Positions 1 to 9,245 are shown, counted from the stretch's first letter. The stretch: 53,484 nt of DNA from an uncultured Parabacteroides sp. (GCA_934725305.1 CAKVBA010000016.1:1-53484), one strand, 5' to 3'. The notes: generated from the letters alone by a model not told the origin. Program-made: numbers and translations.

Positions 1-33
1 CTCTTGTTCTCGATTGTACTGCTTTTCTTTCAT
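1..33 (-). CDS. 5' end of a gene leaving the window (partial)
   Basis: Reading the minus strand from an ATG at 33, the frame is open to the window edge and gives a charged start (MKEKQYNREQE). Eleven residues are not enough to name a family. The only support is an ATG followed by an open frame, so this may be the start of a real neighbour gene or chance. Confidence 0.25.
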   Translation of the reverse strand, partial: MKEKQYNREQE

Positions 34-75
34 TTGTTGATGCTGCTAAGAGTCAACCTTATTTACAAAAAGACA

Positions 76-207
76 GTAGGCACTCCGTTCAGATTGGGTA
101 GGCACTCCGTTCAGATTGGGTAGGCACTCCGTTCAGATTGAGTAGGCACCCATTTTGAAAGGAATAACTACTCCGTTTGGAAAGAATAGTTACTCCATTG
201 TTTGAAC
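76..207. repeat. Six-unit 22-bp tandem array (array A)
   Basis: Six consecutive 22-bp units start at 76, 98, 120, 142, 164 and 186. The first three are near-identical (GTAGGCACTCCGTTCAGATT plus two bases). The last three diverge but keep the phase and an R-TA-(6 nt)-CTCC-like core. Related arrays in the opposite orientation occur at 29779-29932, 34093-34158 and 52965-53140. There are no spacers, so it is not a CRISPR array. It sits immediately upstream of the DUF418 gene. Confidence 0.85.
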
Positions 208-273
208 TTAGTATTGCAATTCTGCCAACGGGTAGTAATAACATTTATCTATTATATTAATAGTTCCAATCAC

Positions 274-1452
274 ATGAACAACTCTACTTTAAGACATCCA
301 CGCGTGGATGTAGCGGATGTATTACGCGGATTAGCCGTCATGGGCATCATTCTGCTTCACTCCATTGAACACTTCAACTTCGCTTCTTACCCCGACTCAG
401 CCGGGCAGTCTGCATGGATCAACTTCTCGAATGATGCCATTTGGGACAGTCTCTTCTTCCTGTTTGGAGGAAAAGCCTATGCTGTATTCGCCTTGCTGTT
501 TGGCTTCAGCTTCTTCATCCAGGACGACAACCAACGGTTACGTGGCAATGATTTCCGGCTACGCTTCTGCTGGCGACTGGTGTTGCTGTTCCTGATCGGA
601 AACATCAACGCCTCGTTCTTTACAGCTGAGGTTTTGGTGCTTTATTCACTGACAGGATTCATCTTGCCACTAACTTGCCGACTGAAAGACAAATGGGTAT
701 TTGCCTTGGCTTGTATTCTGCTGATTCAGCCACTGCCACTCTATTATGCCATTAGAGCCAGCCTGGATCCGCTCTTTGTTTCACCGGAAATACCCACACG
801 CACCTTTTGGAAGGCCACTTATGCAGCCCAAAGCACGGGTACATTCTTTGAGACCTTACGTGTCAACCTTTGGGAAGGTCAGATTGCCAGCTTGGCATGG
901 GCTTGGGACAATGGACGAGTATTCCAGACATCGGCCCTCTTTCTGTTAGGTATGCTGATAGGACGTCGCGGCCTCTTCCGTGAAGAGCACCTGCCTCTCT
1001 GGGGCAAGGTATTGGCCGGAGCACTTATCTGCTTCTTCCCACTACACGGACTCTGTAAAATGTTGCCCGAATTCATTGAAAACCGATCCATCTTGAAGCC
1101 CTTACTGCTGACCATAAAGTCACTTTCAAACTTCGCATTCATGCTGATACTGGTATCAGGTGTGATCTTTGCCTTCTACCGCAGCCATCTGCACAACCTG
1201 TTAATGAAAATCATCCCTTATGGCCGCATGAGTCTGACCAACTACATTACCCAAAGTATTGTCGGCTCACTGCTCTATTACAACTGGGGTTTGGCTCTGC
1301 ACGACGACTGGAATGTCACAGTTAGCTTCCTGGCCGGCATTGTCTTTTTCCTTGTACAATTTGCGGCTTGTAGCTGGTGGATGAGCAACCACACCCACGG
1401 CCCAATGGAATACTTATGGAAGAAAGCAACGTGGATCAATAGCAAACGATGA
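274..1452 (+). CDS. DUF418 family inner-membrane protein
   Basis: A polytopic membrane protein of 392 residues. The N-terminus reads RHPRVDVADVLRGLAVMGI, the usual opening of the DUF418/YeiB family, followed by about nine hydrophobic segments and a C-terminal block with MSLTNYITQS, also typical of DUF418. The substrate is unknown; the family is often proposed to act in transport or acyl-type modification. I chose the ATG at 274 rather than the upstream in-frame TTG at 202, because the extra 24 residues do not resemble the family and overlap the 22-bp repeat array. It is followed by a separately promoted lipoprotein gene, so it is probably monocistronic. Confidence 0.85.
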   Translation: MNNSTLRHPRVDVADVLRGLAVMGIILLHSIEHFNFASYPDSAGQSAWINFSNDAIWDSLFFLFGGKAYAVFALLFGFSFFIQDDNQRLRGNDFRLRFCWRLVLLFLIGNINASFFTAEVLVLYSLTGFILPLTCRLKDKWVFALACILLIQPLPLYYAIRASLDPLFVSPEIPTRTFWKATYAAQSTGTFFETLRVNLWEGQIASLAWAWDNGRVFQTSALFLLGMLIGRRGLFREEHLPLWGKVLAGALICFFPLHGLCKMLPEFIENRSILKPLLLTIKSLSNFAFMLILVSGVIFAFYRSHLHNLLMKIIPYGRMSLTNYITQSIVGSLLYYNWGLALHDDWNVTVSFLAGIVFFLVQFAACSWWMSNHTHGPMEYLWKKATWINSKR

Positions 1453-1482
1453 AAAATTTTATTGCAATCTTAAGTACTGACA

Positions 1483-1513
1483 TTTGATTATATCATTTAA
1501 TCACGTACATTTG
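1483..1513 (+). promoter_or_regulatory. Bacteroidota-type promoter (-33 TTTG, 19 bp, -7 TACATTTG)
   Basis: TTTG at 1483-1486 and TACATTTG at 1506-1513 are separated by 19 bp, matching the Bacteroides primary-sigma consensus. The next gene's ATG is at 1544, giving a leader of about 25 nt. This is the best-formed promoter in the window. Confidence 0.75.
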
Positions 1514-1543
1514 CAATGTAAACAAATTAAATCTTGTATCCTG

Positions 1544-2401
1544 ATGAAAACGCGATTATGCAGAAATATGATAGCCTTGTTCCTATTGGGGATACTCGCT
1601 TCCAGCTGTCTAATAAGGAGCAAAAAGAATGTAAGGAATGAAAATCCAATTACATTTGACTCTATCCAGATAGACAAGATCTACCATCTGCTTGAAAATC
1701 CAAGTAATCCCAATTGTAATCTACAGATTAAGTTCACTTTCCCAACAGATTATGAAGATAAAGCTGTTTTACAAAAGATTCAGAAGCTGTTTATCTCATC
1801 TTACTTCGGAGATGATTATGCAAATCTGAAACCGGAAGAGGCAGTTAATCGCTATACCGAAAACTATCTGAAGGCCTATAAAGAGCTTGAAGCAGACTTT
1901 CAGCAAGACTTGAACCGCTCGGACGAAGAATCTGTTGGTGCCTGGTATTCCTATTATGAAATGTCAACCAACGATATTATCTTCAACGAATCGGACATCT
2001 TGAGCTATACAGTTAGCTTCGAGAACTATACAGGTGGAGCACACGGTACTCATTCATTCTCCAACAAAGTGATTTATATGAAGACCGGCGAACAGATTAC
2101 GGAAGAAGATATCTTTGTGGACAATTTCGAGGATCATCTGGCGTTAATGCTTGTAGATGAAATTGCACGGCAGAACAATGTAGCCGAAGCCAAGGAGTTG
2201 GAAAACTTGGGATATTTCAGTATCGAAGAGATTTTCCCGAACGGAAACTTCTTGATTGACGCAACCGGCATCACCTATTTCTTTAATGAATATGAGATTG
2301 CCGCCTATGTAGTAGGAGCAACCAAGGTGCATCTGCCATTTAGTGAGCTGGCTCCGTTGTTACGACCTGACAGCCCAATCAGTCAACTTATTGAGAATTG
2401 A
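1544..2401 (+). CDS. DUF3298/DUF4163 (RsiV-like) lipoprotein
   Basis: A 285-residue predicted lipoprotein. The signal peptide ends in LASSC (lipid cysteine 22). The body carries the DUF3298 signature GGAHGTHSF with the following KTGEQITEEDIF, a fold also found in the extracytoplasmic part of RsiV-type anti-sigma factors, though here there is no transmembrane helix or cytoplasmic anti-sigma part. The role is unknown; a surface or periplasmic binding protein is likely. The start at 1544 is preferred to the TTG at 1484 because it gives a compact signal peptide and lies downstream of a clear promoter. Confidence 0.85.
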   Translation: MKTRLCRNMIALFLLGILASSCLIRSKKNVRNENPITFDSIQIDKIYHLLENPSNPNCNLQIKFTFPTDYEDKAVLQKIQKLFISSYFGDDYANLKPEEAVNRYTENYLKAYKELEADFQQDLNRSDEESVGAWYSYYEMSTNDIIFNESDILSYTVSFENYTGGAHGTHSFSNKVIYMKTGEQITEEDIFVDNFEDHLALMLVDEIARQNNVAEAKELENLGYFSIEEIFPNGNFLIDATGITYFFNEYEIAAYVVGATKVHLPFSELAPLLRPDSPISQLIEN

Positions 2402-2458
2402 TAAAGACAATCTCTATATTATAAACAAATTGTATATATACAGAACAGTATCAGATAT

Positions 2459-3079
2459 ATGGAAATTATCCAATCCTATTTTCCCCAGTTGGAAGAGAAA
2501 CAAGTCCAACAGTTTGCAGCACTCTATGATCTTTACACCGATTGGAATGCAAAGATCAACGTGATTTCACGTAAAGACATAGAGAACCTTTACCCACATC
2601 ATATACTTCACTCATTGGGTATCGCCAAGATGCTTTCATTCAAAGAGGGATCGAAAGTGATGGACTTGGGCACAGGAGGAGGCTTTCCGGGCATTCCTTT
2701 GGCTATTCTGTTTCCACAAGTGCAGTTTCACTTGGTTGACAGCATCGGGAAAAAGATTAAAGTGGCACAAGCCGTAGCCGAAAGCATCGGACTGACCAAT
2801 GTAACCTTCCGCCATTGCAGAGGCGAAGAGGAAAAACAACTCTTCGACTTTGTGGTAAGCAGAGCGGTTATGCCACTAAACGATCTGGTAAAGATTATAA
2901 GAAAGAATATCAGTAAAGAGCAACACAATGCGTTACCTAACGGATTGATCTGTCTGAAAGGAGGCGAATTGGAACATGAAATAGTGCCGTTGCGCAACCA
3001 GACCATGGTGCTCAACTTGAAAGATTATTTCAAGGAAGATTTTTTTGAAACGAAAAAAGTAGTTTACGTATCGTTATGA
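2459..3079 (+). CDS. rsmG: 16S rRNA (guanine-N7) methyltransferase RsmG
   Basis: RsmG (GidB) methylates N7 of G527 in 16S rRNA using S-adenosylmethionine. The 206-residue protein has the SAM-binding motif DLGTGGGFPGIPLA (around residues 68-81) and the family N-terminus with DLYTDWNAKINVISRKD. Length is normal. The stop overlaps the start of the next gene (ATGA at 3076-3079), which implies translational coupling to the MBL-fold hydrolase. Confidence 0.95.
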   Translation: MEIIQSYFPQLEEKQVQQFAALYDLYTDWNAKINVISRKDIENLYPHHILHSLGIAKMLSFKEGSKVMDLGTGGGFPGIPLAILFPQVQFHLVDSIGKKIKVAQAVAESIGLTNVTFRHCRGEEEKQLFDFVVSRAVMPLNDLVKIIRKNISKEQHNALPNGLICLKGGELEHEIVPLRNQTMVLNLKDYFKEDFFETKKVVYVSL

Positions 3080-3714
3080 CAAGCATAAAAATATTTGAAG
3101 TCAACTACTTCTCGGAAAACACCTATCTGCTGTATGACGAGACAGGTGAAGCGGTACTGATTGACTGTGGTTGCGTACAGAAGAGTGAGGAAAAGGCTCT
3201 TTCGGACTTTATTACCGAAAACAACCTGACTCTGAAAAGATATCTGTGCACACATCTACATCTTGATCATATTTTCGGTAACGATTTTGTGTACCGCACC
3301 TATGGATTGAGGCCCGAAGCTCACCGTTTTGATGTGGAACAGTTACCTTCAGCCGGAGAACAAGCACGCCTTTTTGGCTTGAATGGCAACATTCCCGACG
3401 TAAAGGTGGAACACTATCTGAATGGAGGCGATATTATCCACTTTGGCAACTCAGAGTTGCAGGTATTATCCGTACCCGGACATTCGCCTGGCAGTGTAGC
3501 GTTCTACAACAAAAAGAATGGCTTTGTGATTGTGGGAGATGCTCTGTTTGCCGGCAGCATCGGACGCACCGATCTGTGGGGAGGCAATCAAGACATGCTG
3601 ATCGCTGCCATCCACGACAAAATACTCTCTTTGCCAAACGAAACGATTGTCTATCCCGGACATGGACCGGAAACACGCGTTATTGATGAAGAGATGAACA
3701 ATCCCTATTTATAG
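3076..3714 (+). CDS. MBL-fold metallo-hydrolase (glyoxalase II-like)
   Basis: A cytoplasmic metallo-beta-lactamase-fold hydrolase of 212 residues. The dinuclear metal site is complete: H60, H62, D64 and H65 in THLHLDH, H136 in PGHSPGS, D155 in VGDALF and H196 in YPGHGPET. Size and motifs fit the YcbL/glyoxalase II-like group that hydrolyses thioesters such as S-lactoylglutathione, but the true substrate cannot be read from sequence. Its ATG overlaps the rsmG stop, so the pair is co-transcribed and probably coupled. Confidence 0.9.
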   Translation: MTSIKIFEVNYFSENTYLLYDETGEAVLIDCGCVQKSEEKALSDFITENNLTLKRYLCTHLHLDHIFGNDFVYRTYGLRPEAHRFDVEQLPSAGEQARLFGLNGNIPDVKVEHYLNGGDIIHFGNSELQVLSVPGHSPGSVAFYNKKNGFVIVGDALFAGSIGRTDLWGGNQDMLIAAIHDKILSLPNETIVYPGHGPETRVIDEEMNNPYL

Positions 3715-3754
3715 AAACATATTTATATCTATATAAAATACTTTTATTATTATT

Positions 3755-6607
3755 ATGAATACTAACAATTTTGTAAACCGACATGTAGGCATCGCAGCTG
3801 AAGATATTCCTGCTATGCTTCAGACTATTGGTGTTAGTTCAGTTGACGAATTGATCGACCAGACAATTCCGGCAAACATCAGACTGAAAGAACCTCTGAA
3901 TCTTCCGGACGCAATGACCGAAAGAGAATTTGCAGAACACATTTCAGAACTGGCTTCTAAGAACCAGATCTTCACCTCTTACATTGGTATGGGTTGGTAC
4001 GACACAGTATGCCCTGCTCCAATCCAGCGCAACGTCTTCGAAAACCCGGTATGGTACACTTCATACACTCCGTATCAGGCTGAAGTATCTCAGGGACGTT
4101 TGGAAGCATTGCTGAACTTCCAGACAGTTATCTGTGACTTGACAGGTCTGCCTTTATCAAACTGCTCATTGCTTGACGAAGCAACTGCAGCTGCTGAAGC
4201 AGTGACTATGTTCCACAATGCTCGTAGCCGCGCTCAGATCAAGGCTGGTGCTAACACCATCTTCGTTGACGAAAATGTATTTGCATCAACTTTGGCAGTT
4301 ATTCATACTCGTATGATCCCGCAGGGCATCAAGATTGCTACTGGTGATTATCGTAAATTTGAATTTACTGAAGATGTATTTGGTGCTATCGTACAGTATC
4401 CGAATGCAAACGGTTCAATCGAAGACTACCGCGAATTTGTAACTCGCGCTAACGCAAGCGGTGTTAAGGTAGGTGTTGCTGCCGACTTGATGAGCTTGGT
4501 ATTATTGACTCCTCCGGGAGAATGGGGTGCTGACGTTGTATTCGGTAGCAGCCAGCGCTTTGGTATTCCTATGTTCTACGGTGGTCCGTCAGCAGCTTAC
4601 TTTGCAACAAAAGACGACTACAAACGTACAATTCCTGGACGTATCATCGGTATCTCTAAAGACGCTTACGATCATCCTGCTTTCCGTTTGGCTTTGCAGA
4701 CTCGCGAACAGCACATCAAACGTGAAAAAGCTACTTCAAACATCTGTACAGCTCAGGCTCTGTTGGCTACAATGGCTGGCTTCTATGCTGTTTATCATGG
4801 TGCAGAAGGCTTGCGCGACATCGCAGGACGTATCCACTCTTATGCAGGCTTCTTGGCTGCTGAATTGGAAAAACTGGGATACAAACAGTTGAATAAAGAC
4901 TTCTTCGATACATTAATGATCGAACTTCCGGCTAATGTATCTATCAATGCTTTGCGCGAGATCGCTTTGGAATGCAAGGTTAACTTGCGTTACTTCGAAG
5001 GTGGTCAGGTTGGCATCAGCTTAGACGAAACAACTCTGGTTACCGACTTAGGTGTATTGCTGTATATCTTCTCTGGCGCTGCTGGTAAAGAATATACAAT
5101 GGCAGAAGCTGTTCCTACAAAACAGTATTTCGATGCTAAATTTGCTCGTACATCTGACTTCTTGCAGCAGGATGTATTCAAGAAATATCACACAGAAACT
5201 GAGTTGATGCGTTACATCACTCGTCTGGGCAGAAAAGACGTTTCATTGGCTCAGTCAATGATTTCTTTGGGTTCTTGTACAATGAAGTTGAATCCGGCAT
5301 CTACAATGATTCCATTGAGCCGTCCTGAATTCATGAACATTCACCCGTATGCTCCGGCTGATCAGGTTGAAGGTTATACTGAATTGATCGAAAACTTATC
5401 TGCTTATCTGTGCGAAATCACAGGTTTCAAGGGTTGTACATTGCAGCCTAACTCTGGTGCAGCTGGTGAATATACAGGTCTGCGCGTAATCCGTGCATAT
5501 CAGGAAAGCATCGGTCAGGGACATCGTAACATCGTATTGTTGCCTGCTTCTGCACACGGTACAAACCCGGCAAGTGCTATCCAGTGCGGTTTCACAACTG
5601 TAACTGTTAAATGTGACGAAAACGGTAATATCGACTTGGAAGACTTCCGTGCAAAAGCTGAAGCAAACAAGGATAACTTGGCAGCAAGTATGATTACATA
5701 TCCGTCAACTCACGGTATCTTCGAAGTTGATATCAAAGAGATGTGTAACATTGTACATGCTTGTGGTGGTCAGCTGTATATGGACGGTGCAAACATGAAT
5801 GCTCAGGTAGGTTTGACTAACCCGGGTACAATTGGTGCCGATGTTTGTCACTTGAACTTACACAAGACATTTGCATCACCTCACGGTGGTGGCGGTCCTG
5901 GTGTTGGCCCGATCTGTGTTGCTGAACATTTGGTTCCGTTCTTGCCGAAACATCCGGAATTGTGGGGAAGCGATCAGAATACAGTTGCAGCAGCTCCTTA
6001 TGGTAGCGCTGGTATCTTGCCTATCACTTACGGTTACCTCTGCATGTTGGGTACTAAGGGATTGGAACAGGTTACAAAGACTGCCATCCTGAATGCAAAC
6101 TACTTGGCTGCTAAGTTTAAAGATACTTACGGTATCGTTTATACAGGTGCAACAGGCCGCGTAGGTCACGAATTGATTTTGGAATGCCGCACAGTTAAAG
6201 ATCGTTCTGGTATCGACGAAAGCGATATCGCAAAACGTTTGATGGACTTCGGTTACCACGCTCCTACATTGTCATTCCCTGTTCACGGTACATTAATGGT
6301 TGAACCGACAGAAAGTGAAAGCAAGGCAGAATTGGATCGCTTCGTTGAAATCATGGAATGTATCTGGAATGAAATCAAGGAAGTGGAAGAAGGTAAGGCA
6401 TCTAAGGAAGACAACGTTTTGAAGAACGCTCCTCACCCAGAATATGAAGTAGCAGCAGACGAATGGATGCACGAATATCCTCGTTCAAAGGCTGCCTTCC
6501 CATTGGAATGGCTGCACGATTGCAAGTTCTGGGTTAATGTAGCTCGCGTTGACAACGCTTATGGCGACCGTAACCTGATCCCAACACTTTGCGCTTGTAA
6601 TAATTAA
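3755..6607 (+). CDS. gcvP: Glycine dehydrogenase (decarboxylating), P-protein
   Basis: The PLP-dependent P-protein of the glycine cleavage system decarboxylates glycine and passes aminomethyl to the lipoyl group of GcvH. At 950 residues it is the single-chain form (fused alpha and beta halves). The N-terminus NFVNRHVGIAAEDI is typical; the C-terminal half contains the PLP lysine (K704 in NLHKTF) and a following glycine-rich loop. The other gcv genes are not in the window. It lies 40 bp after the MBL-hydrolase gene. A strong intrinsic terminator follows at 6690-6731, preceded by an unusual nested stem at 6612-6679. Confidence 0.97.
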   Translation: MNTNNFVNRHVGIAAEDIPAMLQTIGVSSVDELIDQTIPANIRLKEPLNLPDAMTEREFAEHISELASKNQIFTSYIGMGWYDTVCPAPIQRNVFENPVWYTSYTPYQAEVSQGRLEALLNFQTVICDLTGLPLSNCSLLDEATAAAEAVTMFHNARSRAQIKAGANTIFVDENVFASTLAVIHTRMIPQGIKIATGDYRKFEFTEDVFGAIVQYPNANGSIEDYREFVTRANASGVKVGVAADLMSLVLLTPPGEWGADVVFGSSQRFGIPMFYGGPSAAYFATKDDYKRTIPGRIIGISKDAYDHPAFRLALQTREQHIKREKATSNICTAQALLATMAGFYAVYHGAEGLRDIAGRIHSYAGFLAAELEKLGYKQLNKDFFDTLMIELPANVSINALREIALECKVNLRYFEGGQVGISLDETTLVTDLGVLLYIFSGAAGKEYTMAEAVPTKQYFDAKFARTSDFLQQDVFKKYHTETELMRYITRLGRKDVSLAQSMISLGSCTMKLNPASTMIPLSRPEFMNIHPYAPADQVEGYTELIENLSAYLCEITGFKGCTLQPNSGAAGEYTGLRVIRAYQESIGQGHRNIVLLPASAHGTNPASAIQCGFTTVTVKCDENGNIDLEDFRAKAEANKDNLAASMITYPSTHGIFEVDIKEMCNIVHACGGQLYMDGANMNAQVGLTNPGTIGADVCHLNLHKTFASPHGGGGPGVGPICVAEHLVPFLPKHPELWGSDQNTVAAAPYGSAGILPITYGYLCMLGTKGLEQVTKTAILNANYLAAKFKDTYGIVYTGATGRVGHELILECRTVKDRSGIDESDIAKRLMDFGYHAPTLSFPVHGTLMVEPTESESKAELDRFVEIMECIWNEIKEVEEGKASKEDNVLKNAPHPEYEVAADEWMHEYPRSKAAFPLEWLHDCKFWVNVARVDNAYGDRNLIPTLCACNN

Positions 6608-6611
6608 AGAT

Positions 6612-6679
6612 AAATGATTACATTTGCAACCGAGAGAAGATCAAGTTGCAAATGGTCTGCAAAAGGCAAGTAATCATTT
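6612..6679 (+). other. Nested inverted repeat downstream of gcvP
   Basis: An outer perfect 10-bp stem (AAATGATTAC 6612-6621 with GTAATCATTT 6670-6679) directly abuts an inner perfect 9-bp stem (ATTTGCAAC 6622-6630 with GTTGCAAAT 6645-6653). A 16-nt one-sided bulge lies at 6654-6669. It is separate from the terminator that follows and has only a short T run (TTTTATAA). It is probably a structured 3' UTR, or an operator pair for the next gene. Confidence 0.6.
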
Positions 6680-6689
6680 TATAATATCG

Positions 6690-6738
6690 CAGAGGATGAT
6701 GTTCTCTTAATAACAGAAACGTCATCCTCTGTTTCTCT
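6690..6738 (+). terminator. Intrinsic terminator of gcvP
   Basis: CAGAGGATGA (6690-6699) pairs with TCATCCTCTG (6722-6731). The stem extends inward by one U.G and one G-C pair, and a T-rich tract follows (TTTCTCTTT). Confidence 0.8.
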
Positions 6739-6789
6739 TTATACAATCTGGAGATATCATAAACATTATAAACTAAATTCATATCCTAA

Positions 6790-7896
6790 ATGAAAACACT
6801 TCTTATGGCTTTGGCAGCAGTGGCAATGACTGCCTGCACACAAGCACCCGAACAAACAGTAAAAGTCTATGCTTGGCAAAGCGAAAATGACAAGACAACA
6901 GAAGAAACTTTGCAGGCTGATTTCAGTAAATGGCATTCACATGGAATCAGCGGTATGTGCTACAACGCAGGACAAGATCTGAACAAGATTGCACGTGCAA
7001 CTAAGGTTGCTAAAGCTAACGGCATGGAATATCATGCGTGGATTCCGGCCATGCTGCAAGGAGGCATGGATTCCACATTATATGCCGTAAACCGTAAAGG
7101 CGAATCTGCTTATACCGTTCAAGCTTATGTTCCTTATTACAAATGTCTCTGCCCGAACCAGGAAGGTTCTATCGAATTTCTGACTAAGTTATATGGCAGT
7201 GTAGCAGAGATCCCTGAAGTTGACTATATCCACTTGGACTATATCCGCTACGTTGATGTGATATTGGCCAAAGGCTTGTGGGAAAAATATGGTCTGGTTA
7301 TGAATGAAGAGTATCCGACAGCCGACTACTGTTACTGCGACAAGTGTGTTGCTGATTTCAAGGCTGCAACAGGCATCGACATCAAATCAGTAGAAGACCC
7401 TTCTACGTGCGAAGAATGGGCTCAGTTCCGCTGTGACCGAATCACCAAGCTGGTCGATCGCATTGCTGAAACAGTACACGCTAAGGGTAAAAAGCTCAGC
7501 GCAGCTGTATTTCCAGGTCCGGACTCTCATGCTCGCTGGATGGTTCGCCAGGAGTGGAACAAGTGGAATGTTGACGCCTTGTTCCCTATGAACTATAATG
7601 ACTTCTACTTAGAACCAGCCTCTTGGTTGGCTCCTATCGTAAAAGAAGAGGTTGCTTCCGTTAAAGGTGAAAAGCCGGTTTATAGTGGTCTGTTCATCTG
7701 CAAAGACTGGCAGAATAAGGCTAACATCAAAGATCCGGAAGGTCACGGTTTGACTCCTTCTGAAATTGAAGAGGCTGTACGTGGTTCTATGGAAAGTGGT
7801 GCTGCTGGTGTGTCTCTGTTCATTCCAAGCAATATGACAGACGAACATTGGGCTGCATTCGATAAAGCAATCCACACTTCATACACTGTGAAATAA
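6790..7896 (+). CDS. Lipoprotein with glycosidase-like (GHL10/DUF187-type) TIM-barrel domain
   Basis: A 368-residue predicted lipoprotein (signal peptide ending in AMTAC, lipid cysteine 16). Motifs YIHLDYIRYVD and VDALFPMNYNDFY match the TIM-barrel 'glycosyl hydrolase-like 10' proteins seen in secreted proteins of Bacteroidota, which are likely to act on polysaccharide or peptidoglycan. A Cys-rich stretch (YCYCDKCVADF) in the middle could bind metal or form disulfides. The substrate is not predictable. It has its own terminator (7948-7980), and gcvP's terminator lies upstream, so it is transcribed alone. Confidence 0.75.
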   Translation: MKTLLMALAAVAMTACTQAPEQTVKVYAWQSENDKTTEETLQADFSKWHSHGISGMCYNAGQDLNKIARATKVAKANGMEYHAWIPAMLQGGMDSTLYAVNRKGESAYTVQAYVPYYKCLCPNQEGSIEFLTKLYGSVAEIPEVDYIHLDYIRYVDVILAKGLWEKYGLVMNEEYPTADYCYCDKCVADFKAATGIDIKSVEDPSTCEEWAQFRCDRITKLVDRIAETVHAKGKKLSAAVFPGPDSHARWMVRQEWNKWNVDALFPMNYNDFYLEPASWLAPIVKEEVASVKGEKPVYSGLFICKDWQNKANIKDPEGHGLTPSEIEEAVRGSMESGAAGVSLFIPSNMTDEHWAAFDKAIHTSYTVK

Positions 7897-7947
7897 GACC
7901 TTTTTATTCGCTGTCCGACAAAACTCGTAACAGCATACAGATCCCGA

Positions 7948-7989
7948 GGCTGCATCAAAATAGTTGATTTTGATGCAGCCTTTCTTTAT
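7948..7989 (+). terminator. Intrinsic terminator, GGCTGCATCAAAA type
   Basis: GGCTGCATCAAAA (7948-7960) and TTTTGATGCAGCC (7968-7980) form a perfect 13-bp stem with a 7-nt loop, followed by TTTCTTTAT. It belongs to a terminator type used repeatedly in this window. Confidence 0.9.
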
Positions 7990-8088
7990 ATGGCAAAACG
8001 AACCTCTCCTTTTGGGATGTGTGTCGCAATTGCAAACTGCGACGATGCAATTCTCCTCGTAAAAAGAGGAGATTTGTCTTTGAAATAC

Positions 8089-8096
8089 TATCTTTG
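8089..8096 (+). promoter_or_regulatory. -7 element TATCTTTG upstream of the Rpn-type nuclease
   Basis: TATCTTTG matches TAnnTTTG and lies 28 bp before the ATG at 8125. No well-spaced -33 TTTG is present (the nearest is at 8073-8076). A perfect 7-bp inverted repeat (TCTCCTC 8052-8058 / GAGGAGA 8066-8072) just upstream could be an operator. Confidence 0.5.
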
Positions 8097-8124
8097 TACA
8101 TATTAACCAATTAACACGAAAGCT

Positions 8125-9120
8125 ATGAAGGAAAAAGCGGAAAAGAAGAAAGAAACAAAAAACGTGGATTATATGGAAGATCTGGAAGATAGATATATCC
8201 GATTTGACTGGGCCATTAAGCGGCTGTTGCGTCAGAAGGCGAACTTCGATGTGCTGGAGGGTTTTCTTACGGTGTTCTTGGGTGAGAAGATCACCGTTTC
8301 CGAGATATTGGAAAGCGAAGGAAATCAGCAGACGATGGACGATAAGTATAATCGTGTCGATATCAAAGCGTTGAACAGCAAGGGCGAGATTATTATCATC
8401 GAGATCCAAAACACACGAGAAGCCCATTTTCTGGAACGCATTCTGTATGGAGTGGCCAAAGCCATTACCGAACACATCTCTTTGGGCGACACCTATTATA
8501 AGGTAAAGAAGGTCTATTCCATCAGCATTCTCTATTTCGATTTGGGCCAGGGCAATGATTATCTCTATCATGGCTGTAACCAGTTTGTGGGCGTGCATAC
8601 TCACGACCGTCTGTTGCTGAATGCCAAGCAAGAAGGCGCACTGATCAGCCGTTATCCGGCCGAAATCTTCCCGGAATATATCCTGATACGCGTAAACGAG
8701 TTCAACAAAGTGGCTGTTACACCGTTGGAAGAGTGGGTCCGTTATCTGAAAGACGGCAAGATCGATCCTCACACGAAAGCCCCCGGACTGAGTGAAGCAC
8801 GAGAGAAGCTGAAACTCTATTCGATGTCGAAGGCAGACCGCATGGCCTATGAGCGTCATTTGGGTAACATCATGATTCAGAATGATGTGGTAGATACAGC
8901 CCATCGTGAGGGCATGATGGCCGGTTTGGCCAAAGGCCGAGCCGAAGGATTGGAGGAAGGCCGAGCAGAAGGGCTAATAGAAGGTATGGAAAAAGGAAAA
9001 GAGGAAGGCGAAAGGCTGAAGAATTTGGAGAATGCCCGTAAGATGAAAGCCCTTCACATTGCGCCGGATATTATCTCACAAGTAACAGGACTTTCCGCAG
9101 AAGAGATAGAGATATTGTAA
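8125..9120 (+). CDS. Rpn/PD-(D/E)XK nuclease family protein ('putative transposase')
   Basis: A 331-residue protein of the PDDEXK_2/Rpn family, annotated in genomes as 'Rpn family recombination-promoting nuclease/putative transposase'. Residues 22-60 carry the family N-terminus (RYIRFDWAIKRLL). The nuclease core is D79 (RVDIK), E93 and Q95 (IIEIQN), a PD-(D/E)XQ variant. The C-terminus has charged repeats of the type (A/E)EG(R/L)xEG and a final short domain (SQVTGLSAEEIEIL), common in this family. The family promotes RecA-independent recombination in E. coli, and some members act in phage defence. No inverted repeats flank it, so it does not look like part of an active insertion sequence. It is a likely single gene. 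Confidence 0.85.
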   Translation: MKEKAEKKKETKNVDYMEDLEDRYIRFDWAIKRLLRQKANFDVLEGFLTVFLGEKITVSEILESEGNQQTMDDKYNRVDIKALNSKGEIIIIEIQNTREAHFLERILYGVAKAITEHISLGDTYYKVKKVYSISILYFDLGQGNDYLYHGCNQFVGVHTHDRLLLNAKQEGALISRYPAEIFPEYILIRVNEFNKVAVTPLEEWVRYLKDGKIDPHTKAPGLSEAREKLKLYSMSKADRMAYERHLGNIMIQNDVVDTAHREGMMAGLAKGRAEGLEEGRAEGLIEGMEKGKEEGERLKNLENARKMKALHIAPDIISQVTGLSAEEIEIL

Positions 9121-9245
9121 ATATTCTACCTCAGATAATGTCAACACACTATCAACCCGTTTGTTGTTGTGGGATAGGAATACTGTTGGTGGTATGTCAT
9201 AATTGCAAACAACTACGTTCTTCCGGGATTCACCCCTGCCATTGC

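Noticed and set aside
76..207. Possible CRISPR array
   Set aside because: The repeats are directly adjacent with no spacers, and no cas genes occur in the window.
217..236. Shared 16-mer ACCCGTTGGCAGAATT near 52719 and (inverted) near 220, with a weaker match near 30096
   Set aside because: One exact 16-mer pair in 53 kb is near what chance allows, flanks do not align, and its position relative to the arrays varies.
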